A stretch of 32,769 nucleotides of DNA from Trichomonas tenax (taxonomy: Eukaryota; Parabasalia; Trichomonadida; Trichomonadidae). Below, piece after piece: positions 1 to 8,387 of this stretch. Both the position numbers and the translations under genes were made by a program. The stretch spans positions 1 to 32,769 of the forward strand of contig JALKBU010000570.1 in the NCBI GenBank assembly GCA_023091735.1. The letters are read 5' to 3'. Each line of letters starts with the position of its first letter. Positions within the stretch are counted from its first letter, which is position 1. A model generated the notes under the pieces. That model ran no database searches. It saw nothing but the letters and a program-made list of their open reading frames with translations, and was not told where the DNA came from.

Positions 1-58
1 GTATTCCTTTTGCATCATTAATGATTATTGAATTTCTCTCTGATCTGCTTAAGCTCAT
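1..58 (-). CDS. Possible 5' end of a gene running off the left edge
   Basis: A minus-strand frame opens with ATG at 58-56 and stays open to the window edge, giving 19 codons that begin MSLSRSERNSIII. It is divergent from the plus-strand ORF at 111, with only 52 bp of AT-rich DNA between the two starts. The peptide is too short to identify. Such tight divergent spacing is usual in compact mobile elements but also occurs between ordinary trichomonad genes. A 19-codon open stretch can easily arise by chance, so confidence is low. Confidence 0.25.
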   Translation of the reverse strand, partial: MSLSRSERNSIIINDAKGI

Positions 59-110
59 GATTTAATTAGTATTAAAAAATAATATTTTAAATTTTTATCC
101 AATATAAAAC

Positions 111-431
111 ATGACAGACTTCGAAACACTGAAAACTACATTAAAGGAAGAAATATTAAAGGAACTTAGCTCCAAGACCGAAGTTCACGAACTCAAAGCA
201 AGAAAGACGAAAAAGAATGAACAAATTGATGAAGGAGTAACGGAGGAAAAACCAGTTAAGCCTAAACGGAAGTGTACAGAAAAACAATTAGCAGCACTTG
301 CTGCAGGTCGTCAGAAGAATCCGAGATGGATAAGTAAGCGTATGAGGGAAGCAGAGGAAAGGGCTAAAGCCCTTGAGGGACAAAGTCCCGAAGCCAAAAA
401 GAAAGAAGAGGAAGGAGAGAAACCCAAATAA
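111..431 (+). CDS. Small lysine/glutamate-rich protein, function unknown
   Basis: This ORF encodes a 106-aa, highly charged, mostly helical protein. An acidic/basic N-terminus (residues 1-30) is followed by a basic core around residues 50-75 reading KRKCTEKQLAALAAGR, then a Lys/Glu/Pro-rich tail. There is no signal peptide, membrane segment or zinc-finger spacing. The K-R-K-x-(S/T)-E-K-Q-L-x-A-L-x-x-G-R pattern resembles short basic proteins carried by large DNA transposons of the Maverick/Polinton type. That is from memory of the motif and is only a suggestion. A possible initiator, TCCAATA, lies about 10 nt before the ATG. The stop codon falls inside the first copy of a tandem duplication. 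It could be a host nuclear protein or the edge gene of a mobile element. Confidence 0.5.
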   Translation: MTDFETLKTTLKEEILKELSSKTEVHELKARKTKKNEQIDEGVTEEKPVKPKRKCTEKQLAALAAGRQKNPRWISKRMREAEERAKALEGQSPEAKKKEEEGEKPK

Positions 432-654
432 ATTTTCTCTCATTTTTCACTAAAATTATTTTTCAAAAACTGAACTCATAAATTCCTTTCGCTATCTTTT
501 TTAGTTAGTTAGTTAGTTTGTCATAAATTATTTTTTCTAAATAAATTTCTCTCATAACCACTAAAATTATTTTTCAAAAACTGAACTCATAAATTCCTTT
601 CGCTATCTTTTTTTAGTTAGTTAGTTAGTTAGTTTGTCATAAATTATTTTTTTT
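426..654. repeat. Two-copy ~113-bp tandem duplication with a TTAG microsatellite
   Basis: Copy 1 (426-538) and copy 2 (539-654) share long identical stretches, including ACTAAAATTATTTTTCAAAA and the run ending in TTTCGCTATC. Each copy holds a TTAG microsatellite, with four units in copy 1 and five in copy 2, followed by TTTGTCATAAATTATTTTTT. They differ by a few indels near the start of the unit. The first copy begins inside the 3' end of the preceding ORF and contains its TAA. The near-identity suggests a recent duplication. Confidence 0.9.
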
Positions 655-1718
655 CTGAATACATTTTATAAAGTCAGGAATTCCAAAATAAAATTAACGT
701 TAGTTTTGTAAGTAATTCAAAAATTTATTTTCTATATGGGGGGGGACCTAACTTGTAAAACTAACTCTGTCGTAAATATATTTAAATAGATGTTCGCAGA
801 AGCCACGGCGCAGTCGTGGATTACGCGAACATCTAATTACTAACTATATCTGTGAGAGGTGGATATTTTGTATTATTATTGTCTATCCAATCTGCAAATT
901 GCCGAAAATAAACCTCTCCCATTTTTTTGTTTTATCCCTTAAAAGGGAAAAAAATGAATGTGTCTTTGTAAAGCAAGTTTTTGTGAGTATCGGACACAAT
1001 GAACAGACATATTGAATTTTTGAATTGTGTCGGGAGTTTACACAGACACACACAATTTTTTCGAATGTCGTTTTCTTCAATAATACGATTCTGTATCTAT
1101 TATAAATCATTTATGCCGTATTAAAATCGAAATTCATTGATTTTTTAGTGCAAAATTACAAAAGACACATAAAAAATAAAATTTTCAAAACTAGGTATTG
1201 TTCAAGACAATGGGGATGACAGGTCAGACACTTAATGTATAGATTTTAAGAAGCGTAGAAGCATCCAAAACTCACTTTTATGTGTCCTAGTTTTACAAAA
1301 CCCTGCAATTTTTTTTGGAGAAAAACCCTATTTTTGGTCACTGTTTGATATTATTTTGAGATCAAATTTTAGTGGATATATGTAATCCGTGTGTATTATA
1401 TTGATGAATGGCTGATTTATTTTGACTTTTTTAGACTTTTCGGATCAGATTTCACGAATAACGAAAAAAAATTATAAAAATTGGGTACTTTGACACATAA
1501 CTTTTACTTTAGGACACTTCTATGAGGACACATGCAGATACGTACTGGTCGGACAATTTCGGATTCATATAATTATCGATAAGAATAAGCAGGGGCTACA
1601 ATATTTATAGAGTGTCCGATTCCAAAACTGTAATACTTAGATAGCGATCATATTGAAATCACCGAATCTGCAAAAATCGAATTTGAGAACAGGATTGGCC
1701 ATTACATTTTTTTAAAAA
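655..1718. other. AT-rich intergenic region, no gene seen
   Basis: I see no convincing coding frame here. The region contains a run of eight G (738-745), the GC-rich nested hairpin at 788-834, and several scattered GGACACA/TGTGTCC words between about 995 and 1620. The short minus-strand frame at 883-1110 has no recognisable composition or domain. Confidence 0.6.
788..834. repeat. GC-rich nested hairpin (10-bp outer stem, 5-bp inner stem)
   Basis: The outer arms AGATGTTCGC (788-797) and GCGAACATCT (825-834) are perfect complements. Inside them lie CCACG (803-807) and CGTGG (815-819), separated by a 7-nt loop. The outer and inner stems are joined by a symmetric 5x5 internal loop (AGAAG against ATTAC). 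The 47-nt unit is over 50% GC within DNA that is about 75-80% AT. It could be a structured RNA, a transposon end or a cruciform-forming site. Confidence 0.7.
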
Positions 1719-2291
1719 ATGTCTTCAAAGAAGGTCATCTTCGTTCTCGGCGGACCCGGCTGCGGCAAGGGAACGCAGTGCATCGCCCTCGCAAAGGAGT
1801 TCGGCTTCGGTTACGCTTCTGCCGGTGACATTTTGCGAGCTGAGTCAATGACTGATTCGGAAAACGGAAGGCTTATCAAGTCCTTCATCGACCAGGGAAA
1901 GCTTGTCCCACCGGAGCTCATTTGCCAGACAATCAAGAACACAATCGAAAACAAAGAGTCAGAATACTTTCTCATGGATGGCTTCCCACGTTCAATTGAG
2001 CAGGACCTGGCATTCGAGAAGATTTTCCCACCTTGCACAGCCGTCGCTTTGCTCGATGCTCCAGATGACGTCCTCGCACAGAGAATTATGCACAGAGGAC
2101 GGACATCAGGACGTGCTGATGACAAGGCTGAATGTATCCAACAGAGAATTAACGTCTACAAGAAGCAGACACTACCAGTTATCGAAAAGTATCTGAAGTT
2201 GGGCAAATTATTCGTCGTTAACGCTAACCAACCAATTGAAGCTGTCAGAGAGGAGTTCGTCGCCAAGTTAAGACAATACTGGCAATTCTAA
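1719..2291 (+). CDS. UMP/CMP kinase family nucleoside monophosphate kinase
   Basis: A cytosolic P-loop kinase of 190 aa, transferring phosphate from ATP to a nucleoside monophosphate, most likely UMP/CMP, in pyrimidine salvage. Visible motifs are the P-loop GGPGCGKGT (residues 11-19), the NMP-binding SAGDILR (34-40), DGFPRS (87-92), and a short LID with RGRTSGRADD (126-135), which matches the SGR(S/A)DD signature of UMP/CMP kinases. The short LID excludes the long-LID adenylate kinases with a zinc or lid insert. Length is typical for the family. The ATG follows a run of T and A, with a possible initiator CCATTA 18 nt upstream. Codons are C-rich compared with neighbouring genes, a pattern often linked with high expression. 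The gene is convergent with the INTS9-like gene. A true adenylate kinase 1-like specificity cannot be excluded. Confidence 0.93.
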   Translation: MSSKKVIFVLGGPGCGKGTQCIALAKEFGFGYASAGDILRAESMTDSENGRLIKSFIDQGKLVPPELICQTIKNTIENKESEYFLMDGFPRSIEQDLAFEKIFPPCTAVALLDAPDDVLAQRIMHRGRTSGRADDKAECIQQRINVYKKQTLPVIEKYLKLGKLFVVNANQPIEAVREEFVAKLRQYWQF

Positions 2292-2392
2292 GAATATTTG
2301 AGTAAATATCTGTTAATTTCATTCATCATAACATAAACATATTCCAAGCCTCAAATCACCTAACAACTAATAAATTTGACATAAAGTTAATA

Positions 2393-2403
2393 TTTACATG
2401 ACA
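2393..2403. promoter_or_regulatory. TTTACATGACA motif in the convergent 3' region
   Basis: This is a perfect copy of the recurrent intergenic motif TTTACATGRCA. It lies between the 3' ends of two convergent genes, so a pure promoter role would not explain it. Confidence 0.4.
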
Positions 2404-2469
2404 AATTACCAAAAAAATGTTTTGATTTTAGAAATCTATAAATAACAAATTTTATTCTAATATAATAAT

Positions 2470-4092
2470 TCAGTAATAGCTCTGAACTCTCTTCGTCATA
2501 AATTCGAGAATAACATCCTCAATGAATCCTGAACCTGTTTCAATAGTAATATCATCATCTTCCATGAGGATTGATCCATTATTATCACCATCAACGAAAG
2601 GACAGTCAAACGAAATCCTATTTCCATCGATGACGATGTTTTGTGCGCCTTGATCGACAAGCAGGTCAACAATCTGCTCTAGGCATGGCGGAGAAACGAC
2701 AAAGTTAGAATTAGTTTGCTGTATCCTCACGTATTCACCATAAAATGTCCCGGTGAATATTGGAAGTTTATCATTGTCTTTACTTTCTTGCTTGTCTTGC
2801 TTCTTCTTGTTTCTGTTTTTGCTTTCATTCTGATTGTTCTCTTGGCCCTCTTGCTCATTCTGATTCTTGTTGCTGTTACTGTTACTTTGCATCTGCTTGA
2901 GATCGATCCATCGAACTAAATCATCATTCACTGGGATCTCGAATGGGTATTCTTTCGAGTTCTTGACATTGAACGTGTTCGAAGATGAAGAATTATTTGT
3001 TGGAACAATAACATTCGGGCAATTAATTTCATTGATGTATCTCATCAATGCTTGGTAACTGGAATTTAATGGAAGTGGTATTGGATTCTTATTCGTTGAT
3101 ATTGCAGGGATAATGTCACATCTAGGACCAAGAATATCGATTGCTTGAAGAATTTGACCGATTGGTTGGTTCGGAGAAGGACCAAAGAAGACTTTGCAAC
3201 TCTCGAGAATATTAACATCAACTTTATTTGATATTATCAAGTTACTTATTGGATCTGCGTATTCGAATGATGTGACAATGTCTGAAAGAGTCTGTCCTTT
3301 ATATGAGAAATGTGCAAAATCAACAGAAAGAGCTGATGTGATCCTCAAATAATGCATTATAAAGAATAATATGTCATCTGTGTATGATGGTATGATAACT
3401 TTCTTGCCAATCTTGAGGCTCTCTTTGACAGCAGAAGCAATTGCTTTGATTATTTCACCGCAATCAAATTCTGAAATTGCTGAAGGAGCAACGCAAATCA
3501 CGTTAGGAGGCTTTGGTGTTGATGGAAGGGGTACTGTTTTTGAGTTTGGATTTAATGGACTATAAGGCTGTGTGAAGATTGTTGACGAATTTAAACCTGT
3601 AATGAGAAATGCTTTGAAATCAACCAAATCTGGGTCTGAATTCTTCGTGATCATCCAGTTGCATGCGCCAATTCCACATCCGTTTGGTGTTGGAATGAAA
3701 CACAATTCTTTAAACGAATAAGGCTGATAAAAGTTGAGTGGTACGATCCTCAAGTCTGTAGAAAGAGGTTCTCTGTTATTAGAATCGATCATTCTATATT
3801 CTGTGATTAAATTTCTACCAATTCGATAGTTTGCACGCGTTGTGAGAACAAATCCTTTGAATTCTGGTATTTTCATAAGGGCTTCGACGAGAACATATGA
3901 TCTTCCATCACTTATAAGAACTACATCAAATTTTGAGAAATCGAATTTGTACAAATTGCGAAGTGTTTCAGTCGAAAGATGGTCAGAAGTGGGAAAGTGC
4001 TCAATGAGAGCAAGAATGTTAATTCCAAGGCATTCTATAATTGTTCCATTGTCTTGTGAATCAACTTTAAACATTTTTAAAACTTTTGACAT
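2470..4092 (-). CDS. Integrator complex subunit 9-like (catalytically dead metallo-beta-lactamase/beta-CASP)
   Basis: A nuclear RNA-processing protein of 540 aa. INTS9 pairs with the INTS11 endonuclease in the Integrator complex, which trims snRNA 3' ends and terminates Pol II transcripts. Recognised stretches, compared from memory with animal INTS9, are FSKFDVVLISDGRSYVL, GFVLTTRANYRIGRNLITEY, IPTPNGCGIGACNWMITK, GKKVIIPSYTDDILFFIMHY and SCKVFFGPSPNQPIGQIL. No HxHxDH zinc-ligand signature is present, as expected for the pseudo-enzyme subunit and unlike INTS11 or CPSF73. Residues about 399-441 are a low-complexity Asn/Gln/Lys insert before the C-terminal domain used for dimerisation in the family. 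CPSF100 is the main alternative, but the spacing fits INTS9 better. Two TTTACATG motifs sit immediately upstream. Confidence 0.8.
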   Translation of the reverse strand: MSKVLKMFKVDSQDNGTIIECLGINILALIEHFPTSDHLSTETLRNLYKFDFSKFDVVLISDGRSYVLVEALMKIPEFKGFVLTTRANYRIGRNLITEYRMIDSNNREPLSTDLRIVPLNFYQPYSFKELCFIPTPNGCGIGACNWMITKNSDPDLVDFKAFLITGLNSSTIFTQPYSPLNPNSKTVPLPSTPKPPNVICVAPSAISEFDCGEIIKAIASAVKESLKIGKKVIIPSYTDDILFFIMHYLRITSALSVDFAHFSYKGQTLSDIVTSFEYADPISNLIISNKVDVNILESCKVFFGPSPNQPIGQILQAIDILGPRCDIIPAISTNKNPIPLPLNSSYQALMRYINEINCPNVIVPTNNSSSSNTFNVKNSKEYPFEIPVNDDLVRWIDLKQMQSNSNSNKNQNEQEGQENNQNESKNRNKKKQDKQESKDNDKLPIFTGTFYGEYVRIQQTNSNFVVSPPCLEQIVDLLVDQGAQNIVIDGNRISFDCPFVDGDNNGSILMEDDDITIETGSGFIEDVILEFMTKRVQSYY

Positions 4093-4120
4093 ATTTTACA
4101 TGTCAGATGTTTACATGGCA
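4093..4120. promoter_or_regulatory. Pair of TTTACATG(T/G)CA motifs upstream of the INTS9-like gene
   Basis: TTTACATGTCA (4095-4105) and TTTACATGGCA (4110-4120) lie directly upstream of the minus-strand start codon at 4092, spaced 15 bp apart. Read on the gene's strand they appear as TGCCATGTAAA and TGACATGTAAA. They match the motif that recurs in other promoter regions of this window. Confidence 0.55.
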
Positions 4121-6818
4121 AAATAACAAATGAACTCTCACAATGATAAACTAGCTCATCATCTATGTATTCATTAGTTGCAAACGTTGATCTACAGCTG
4201 ATTAGTTAATTTTCCTTCATTTTGGGGCATTAGTTCCACATTTTTGGTAATCATTAAATATTCTTATTGTTAACCTCAAATCAATCATATACATTAAAAC
4301 ATACCCCATGCAATAGATCAGTGGTTTCAACAATGCATATAATTGATGCTATAATTCGATCTTGATGATAATATCTATGCATAATATAGTTAAGCCTTTA
4401 TTATTCCATATATAATATCTGTGTCAAAAATATAATATTGTTTGTTATTTATTTTCCTTATAAGCACAGTTTGAAGTATTGAAATTATGAATATGATAAA
4501 AAAATTAAGAAAATTGTGTTTATTCTTGTAATTCTTTGAAATGAAAACATTTTTGTTAAAACTTTTCGTAGTTCTCCTATCTGCATACGCAATGGAGGCA
4601 TTATCCACTTGCAAAGTTATGGCCCTTAAAGTAAGTCAGAAATTATATTTCAACAATATATCAACTCAATAAGGGTGTAAATCGTCTCTACAATCAAAGC
4701 ATATCACTTTTCTATTGAGTGTAAGAACTGTGCCTAATAATTAATCGGCTAAACGCTATTTTAGATTTCAATAAAAATTTACTAATTTAATCATACAATA
4801 ACTACTGAGAAAACATACAAAGCTCTTTAATGCCTATCTATTTATCAAATAATTTAGCCTTTTCTAACAATTGTGTTATCCAAAAGTGACACAACCCCAA
4901 ATTTATTTTGAGAGTAATGTTTACAAAACTTTCAATTGCATTAAGGTTATAACCTCCCATGAAAAGTTTTTTTAAAACTCACAATTTAGGCGACAACATT
5001 AGAAATTCTGAATCTACATCAGATGTCATATCCAAATCTTCATCCACAGCTATTCCAAAATAATGTAATATCAATTGTCACAGAAGTGTTTTAACTCTCA
5101 AATTTGGTTTTTAGCGACAAAAATTGGCAAAATTAGCATTAGCATTATGTAAATGTTATAATATTTTTAAAAGTGAATAAGGTTAAAAGCCACGATTTTT
5201 CACAATTTATTTGACACTGTTAACATTAATAAAATAGTATATATGATGCGAATTATTATTTCATCGTTTTAATTTTGAATACTTTATTTCTATTAATCAA
5301 TAATTTCAACAATTTCATTGGGAGGCTATGAGTGTAAGTTGGTGCATCACTTTAAAAACATGTAATATGTGCATACATTAATGTATATCGTCTTCTCCGC
5401 AATGATTTCGTGTATTTATAAATTAAGATACTGAACAATTATTCAATTAGGAGCTTGCATTATTTGTAATATGTTACTATGTTGTTGGCATGTGATATAT
5501 TTATAATAAATATTGCTATTTACTCAATAATAAGCTGATATCAAATTGTTAATGAATAATATGAAACGATATTATATATGTTAAACACTTCACCTATGTA
5601 TGACATCACATAAGAGATATATTTGCCCATACATGTTTGATCTGGTTCTGACCCCCAGAGTTGATACACTTCTAGACCTTTTTATAAAAATTTTCAATGA
5701 TATACATCATTTTTATCATTTCCAAATGCTACTTCTATATCGTCTGATTATCAATGTCAATAAAAAATAAAGAAAATCAGCATTTTCAATTTTCTTTTTT
5801 TTTCACAGAATCGAGATATCTGAAGACAAAACATTGTATGAGAATACAGTATCTCTTCGGGGAGTGTTTATATCATTGAATCACTGAAATATCGATTATA
5901 TAATTTTTTTTTTTTTTTTCATAAAAAATTTCAATGGTAACATATTATATTTATATGTCTATCATACAATAAATTGTAAATAATATTAATTCATATCGGC
6001 AAATGCTTTTAATATAGATTATTAAGATTTTCAAGTTTTCAAAAGTTGATATCTGATTATTATTGTTGCCCTTATAGTTTATCACTTGTCAACCACATTT
6101 GCATGAATATTATTTTGATTTGACTTGATGTGATCTAATTTGATTCTCTGAATCTCAACAGATATGATTATATGCATCTTCACCTATATATCCATATCTA
6201 ATGGATCATCAATATAATGTGATACACGTTTAAATATGCCAAGATGATAGTGTTAGCATAAGTAACTCCATATACTTTGCCGTTTAAAACTAAATAACAA
6301 GGCCTCAATAATCAGAATTTATTTCAATACGTTTACCCATGCCATGAATGACATTTTGATTTTAATATCGATCCACATTTCTCAACTTTTGAGTTTCATA
6401 ATGCACACATCTGTGGCATATTCAGAAGATATATGGCTATAATGCTGCACTATTTATTTTTTTTAAATACTCTTCAAATCATTTTTTTATAAAATGATGT
6501 ATTTTTTTGTATTCCAAAAATTGGAAAAGTTGGGTAATTCGATTTTCCAAATATAATAATTGCGTCATAAATAATATTAAAACCGTTTTCGCCAGTTGAT
6601 GTATAATCATAATTTTCTCGCTAAGCATTAGTTTTGAGTCTCAAAAAAAAAAAAAAAAAAAAAAAATCGAAACTATGAAAATTATGAAATATTCCTCACA
6701 AAATTGAAGGGATTTGTAAAGTTGCTGCGTGGAGATTTAAATGGCCTTGTTGTTAAATCCACACACAGCTTAACAGTTTCTACCATTTCACTCGCTTCAA
6801 TCGTCTTTAAAATACACA
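4121..6818. other. Long AT-rich gene desert
   Basis: About 2.7 kb is dense in stop codons on both strands and has no recognisable gene, apart from the possible signal-peptide ORF at 4541-4672. It contains a 16-nt T tract (5904-5919) and a 24-nt A tract (6643-6666), the latter shortly before the phosphodiesterase remnant. Confidence 0.6.
4541..4672 (+). CDS. Possible small secreted peptide (43 aa) with a signal sequence
   Basis: A 43-codon ORF starts MKTFLLKLFVVLLSAYA and continues with MEALSTCKVMALKVSQ. The first 17 residues have the layout of a classical signal peptide: a Lys at position 3, a hydrophobic core, and an A-Y-A cleavage site. No domain is visible afterwards. It could be a genuine short secreted peptide or the surviving 5' end of a decayed secretory gene. 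The frame one base on reads a further 18 residues past the stop, which would fit decay. The rest of the surrounding 2.7 kb shows no other coding signal. Confidence 0.3.
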   Translation: MKTFLLKLFVVLLSAYAMEALSTCKVMALKVSQKLYFNNISTQ

Positions 6819-7993
6819 ATGTATCAGTTATTGCCAGAACTGCTCGTATATGAACTCCACCAGATAAAAAGTTCAAAAGTCGAAAGACTTGGAAACGTAT
6901 CTGGCCCAATTTACGTTAATGCAGAGAGAGTCAATTACGTTAATAACAACGCTTTTGTCATTACTCTTTCTAAAGAAAAAATCGATGTTTTCCCTGAAGA
7001 TGTTGTCGATGAATTTGAACAGAAACTTAGGGATTGCAAATACGATTTTGTTACACTTCTCGGACACGTCAGATCGCTTCCGCAGACAGACATAGAACGC
7101 TATCGCATATACAAGTTTTCTGTCGAAGTTATTAACACAGACACGCAATTTGACATGATTTTTTCATTCTTCTACTCTCTCAATGAAAGCAACTTACCAA
7201 TCAATTGGAATGAGTTTATTCCATTCGTTGTTGATGTTCAGTCTCATTATATCAGAATATAATTGGCTCCACGCAACAGATGCAACTCAATTCGTTTACT
7301 ACTTCATTTCGATGGAGCCAGTCAGCAAGATGCTGTCGTCATTAGACAAATTGGCGCTCTTATTGAGCGTTATTTGCCACGATCTCGAACATAACGGTGA
7401 TACAAACCACTTCCATAGAAAAACAAATTCAGACTTCGCTCAGGAGGCACGACCGGATTTGCCACCACTAGAAAATCACCATCAAAAACTTGCAAAAATA
7501 TTAATTTCAAAATACTTAAATTACAAGTTAAGCAACGTAACACAAGAACAGAAGGATTATCTATTCCAGCTTGTTACAGATATCATTTTTTCAACAGATA
7601 TGAGCAGACATAAATATTGGAAAATATGATGGTTCTAATGAAATGAGAACACTGGCATGCCAAACAATCATGAAATTAGCAGATCTCTCTAATACATGTA
7701 GACCATTCAACGATGGAGCTAAAATGGCAAAGAGGCTTTCTGAAGAATGGTATATTCAGGGTGACGATGAAAGAAGACTTGGTCTCCCAATATCAAGAGG
7801 TATGGATAGAGAAAATCTAATCCCATTGCCTAAAGATCAGATTGGATTTTACAAATTCTGTACTGTTCAACTTTTGGAAGCCGATCAGAAGTTTTTTGGT
7901 TGTTTTGAAGATATTGGAGCACAATTTCACTCAAATCTCAGCACATGGGAGAAATTGGCACAGGAGCTCTATGATTTATGTTTAGTTTCTTGA
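6819..7993 (+). pseudogene. 3',5'-cyclic nucleotide phosphodiesterase (class I), broken by at least two frameshifts
   Basis: Three successive frames make one PDE catalytic domain. Frame A covers 6819-7262, frame B about 7240-7629 and frame C about 7619-7993. Family landmarks appear in order: NWLHATDATQ (the HNxxHA region), the metal-binding HDLEHNGDTNHF, FSTDMSRH, LADLSN with EEWYIQGDDERRLGLPIS, and the C-terminal KDQIGFYKFC. An intact enzyme would hydrolyse cAMP or cGMP. Both frame changes go in the same direction. At the first break the general-acid His of the HNxxHA motif reads Tyr (EYNWLHA), and the spacing suggests a small deletion. Upstream, another open frame to 6851 (LVVKSTHSLTVSTISLASIVFKIHN) may be an earlier displaced segment. 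Assembly error is possible, but the lost His favours a true pseudogene. Confidence 0.85.
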
Positions 7994-8196
7994 TTTATAT
8001 GGATTTTAAAGGTTAATATTTATTTATGATCTATATTAATTTATTGAATATAATATATATTTTTAGAAATGCAGTCAAACTTTGTGATTATTGAATTAAA
8101 GCACTCAGCATGCTATACTTAAAGGAAAAATCAATATAACAGATTTTAATTTTATTGTTTTTATCAGCAAGCATTCTCTAAAATGATAAATGTATT

Positions 8197-8269
8197 GGGA
8201 CTTTAGCTCACCTGGGAGAGCGTGCGACTGAAGATCGCAAGGTACGTGGTTCAAGTCCGCGAAGTCCCA
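8197..8269 (+). tRNA. tRNA-Phe (anticodon GAA)
   Basis: A 73-nt cloverleaf with a perfect 7-bp acceptor stem (GGGACTT/AAGTCCC) and discriminator A. The D-stem is GCTC/GAGC. The anticodon stem TGCGA/TCGCA encloses the loop CTGAAGA with anticodon GAA. The variable region is 5 nt, and the T-stem CGTGG/CCGCG with loop TTCAAGT includes one G-T pair. There is no intron and no encoded CCA. The internal box B (GGTTCAAGTCC) is near consensus for Pol III. Confidence 0.97.
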
Positions 8270-8276
8270 AATTTAA

Positions 8277-8288
8277 TTTTTCTTTTTT
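8277..8288 (+). terminator. Pol III T-run terminator of tRNA-Phe
   Basis: TTTTT followed by TTTTTT begins 8 nt after the mature 3' end of the tRNA. This is the normal form and distance for an RNA polymerase III terminator. Confidence 0.8.
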
Positions 8289-8387
8289 ATCTTTATATTG
8301 AGGTCACTTTTGTTCTTAATGTCACTTTTTGTTGTTTGCAAAGATCAAAATATGACTGATTTTGCATAGATAAAATTTATAAATGAT

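Noticed and set aside
883..1110. 75-aa minus-strand ORF in the left intergenic region
   Set aside because: No domain, signal or conserved composition; it spans low-complexity CACACA-type DNA, so chance is the simplest explanation.
994..1620. Possible element bounded by ATCGGACAC and its complement GTGTCCGAT
   Set aside because: Only about 9 bp match, no target duplication was seen, and similar GGACACA words recur throughout the region.
4390..4614. 74-aa minus-strand ORF opposite the signal-peptide ORF
   Set aside because: AT-driven Asn/Ile/Lys composition typical of random frames, and no homology recognised.
4617..4636. AAAGTAAGT as a 5' splice site extending the signal-peptide ORF
   Set aside because: Trichomonad introns use GTATGT-type 5' sites with an ACTAACACACAG-type 3' end, and no such 3' site was found nearby.
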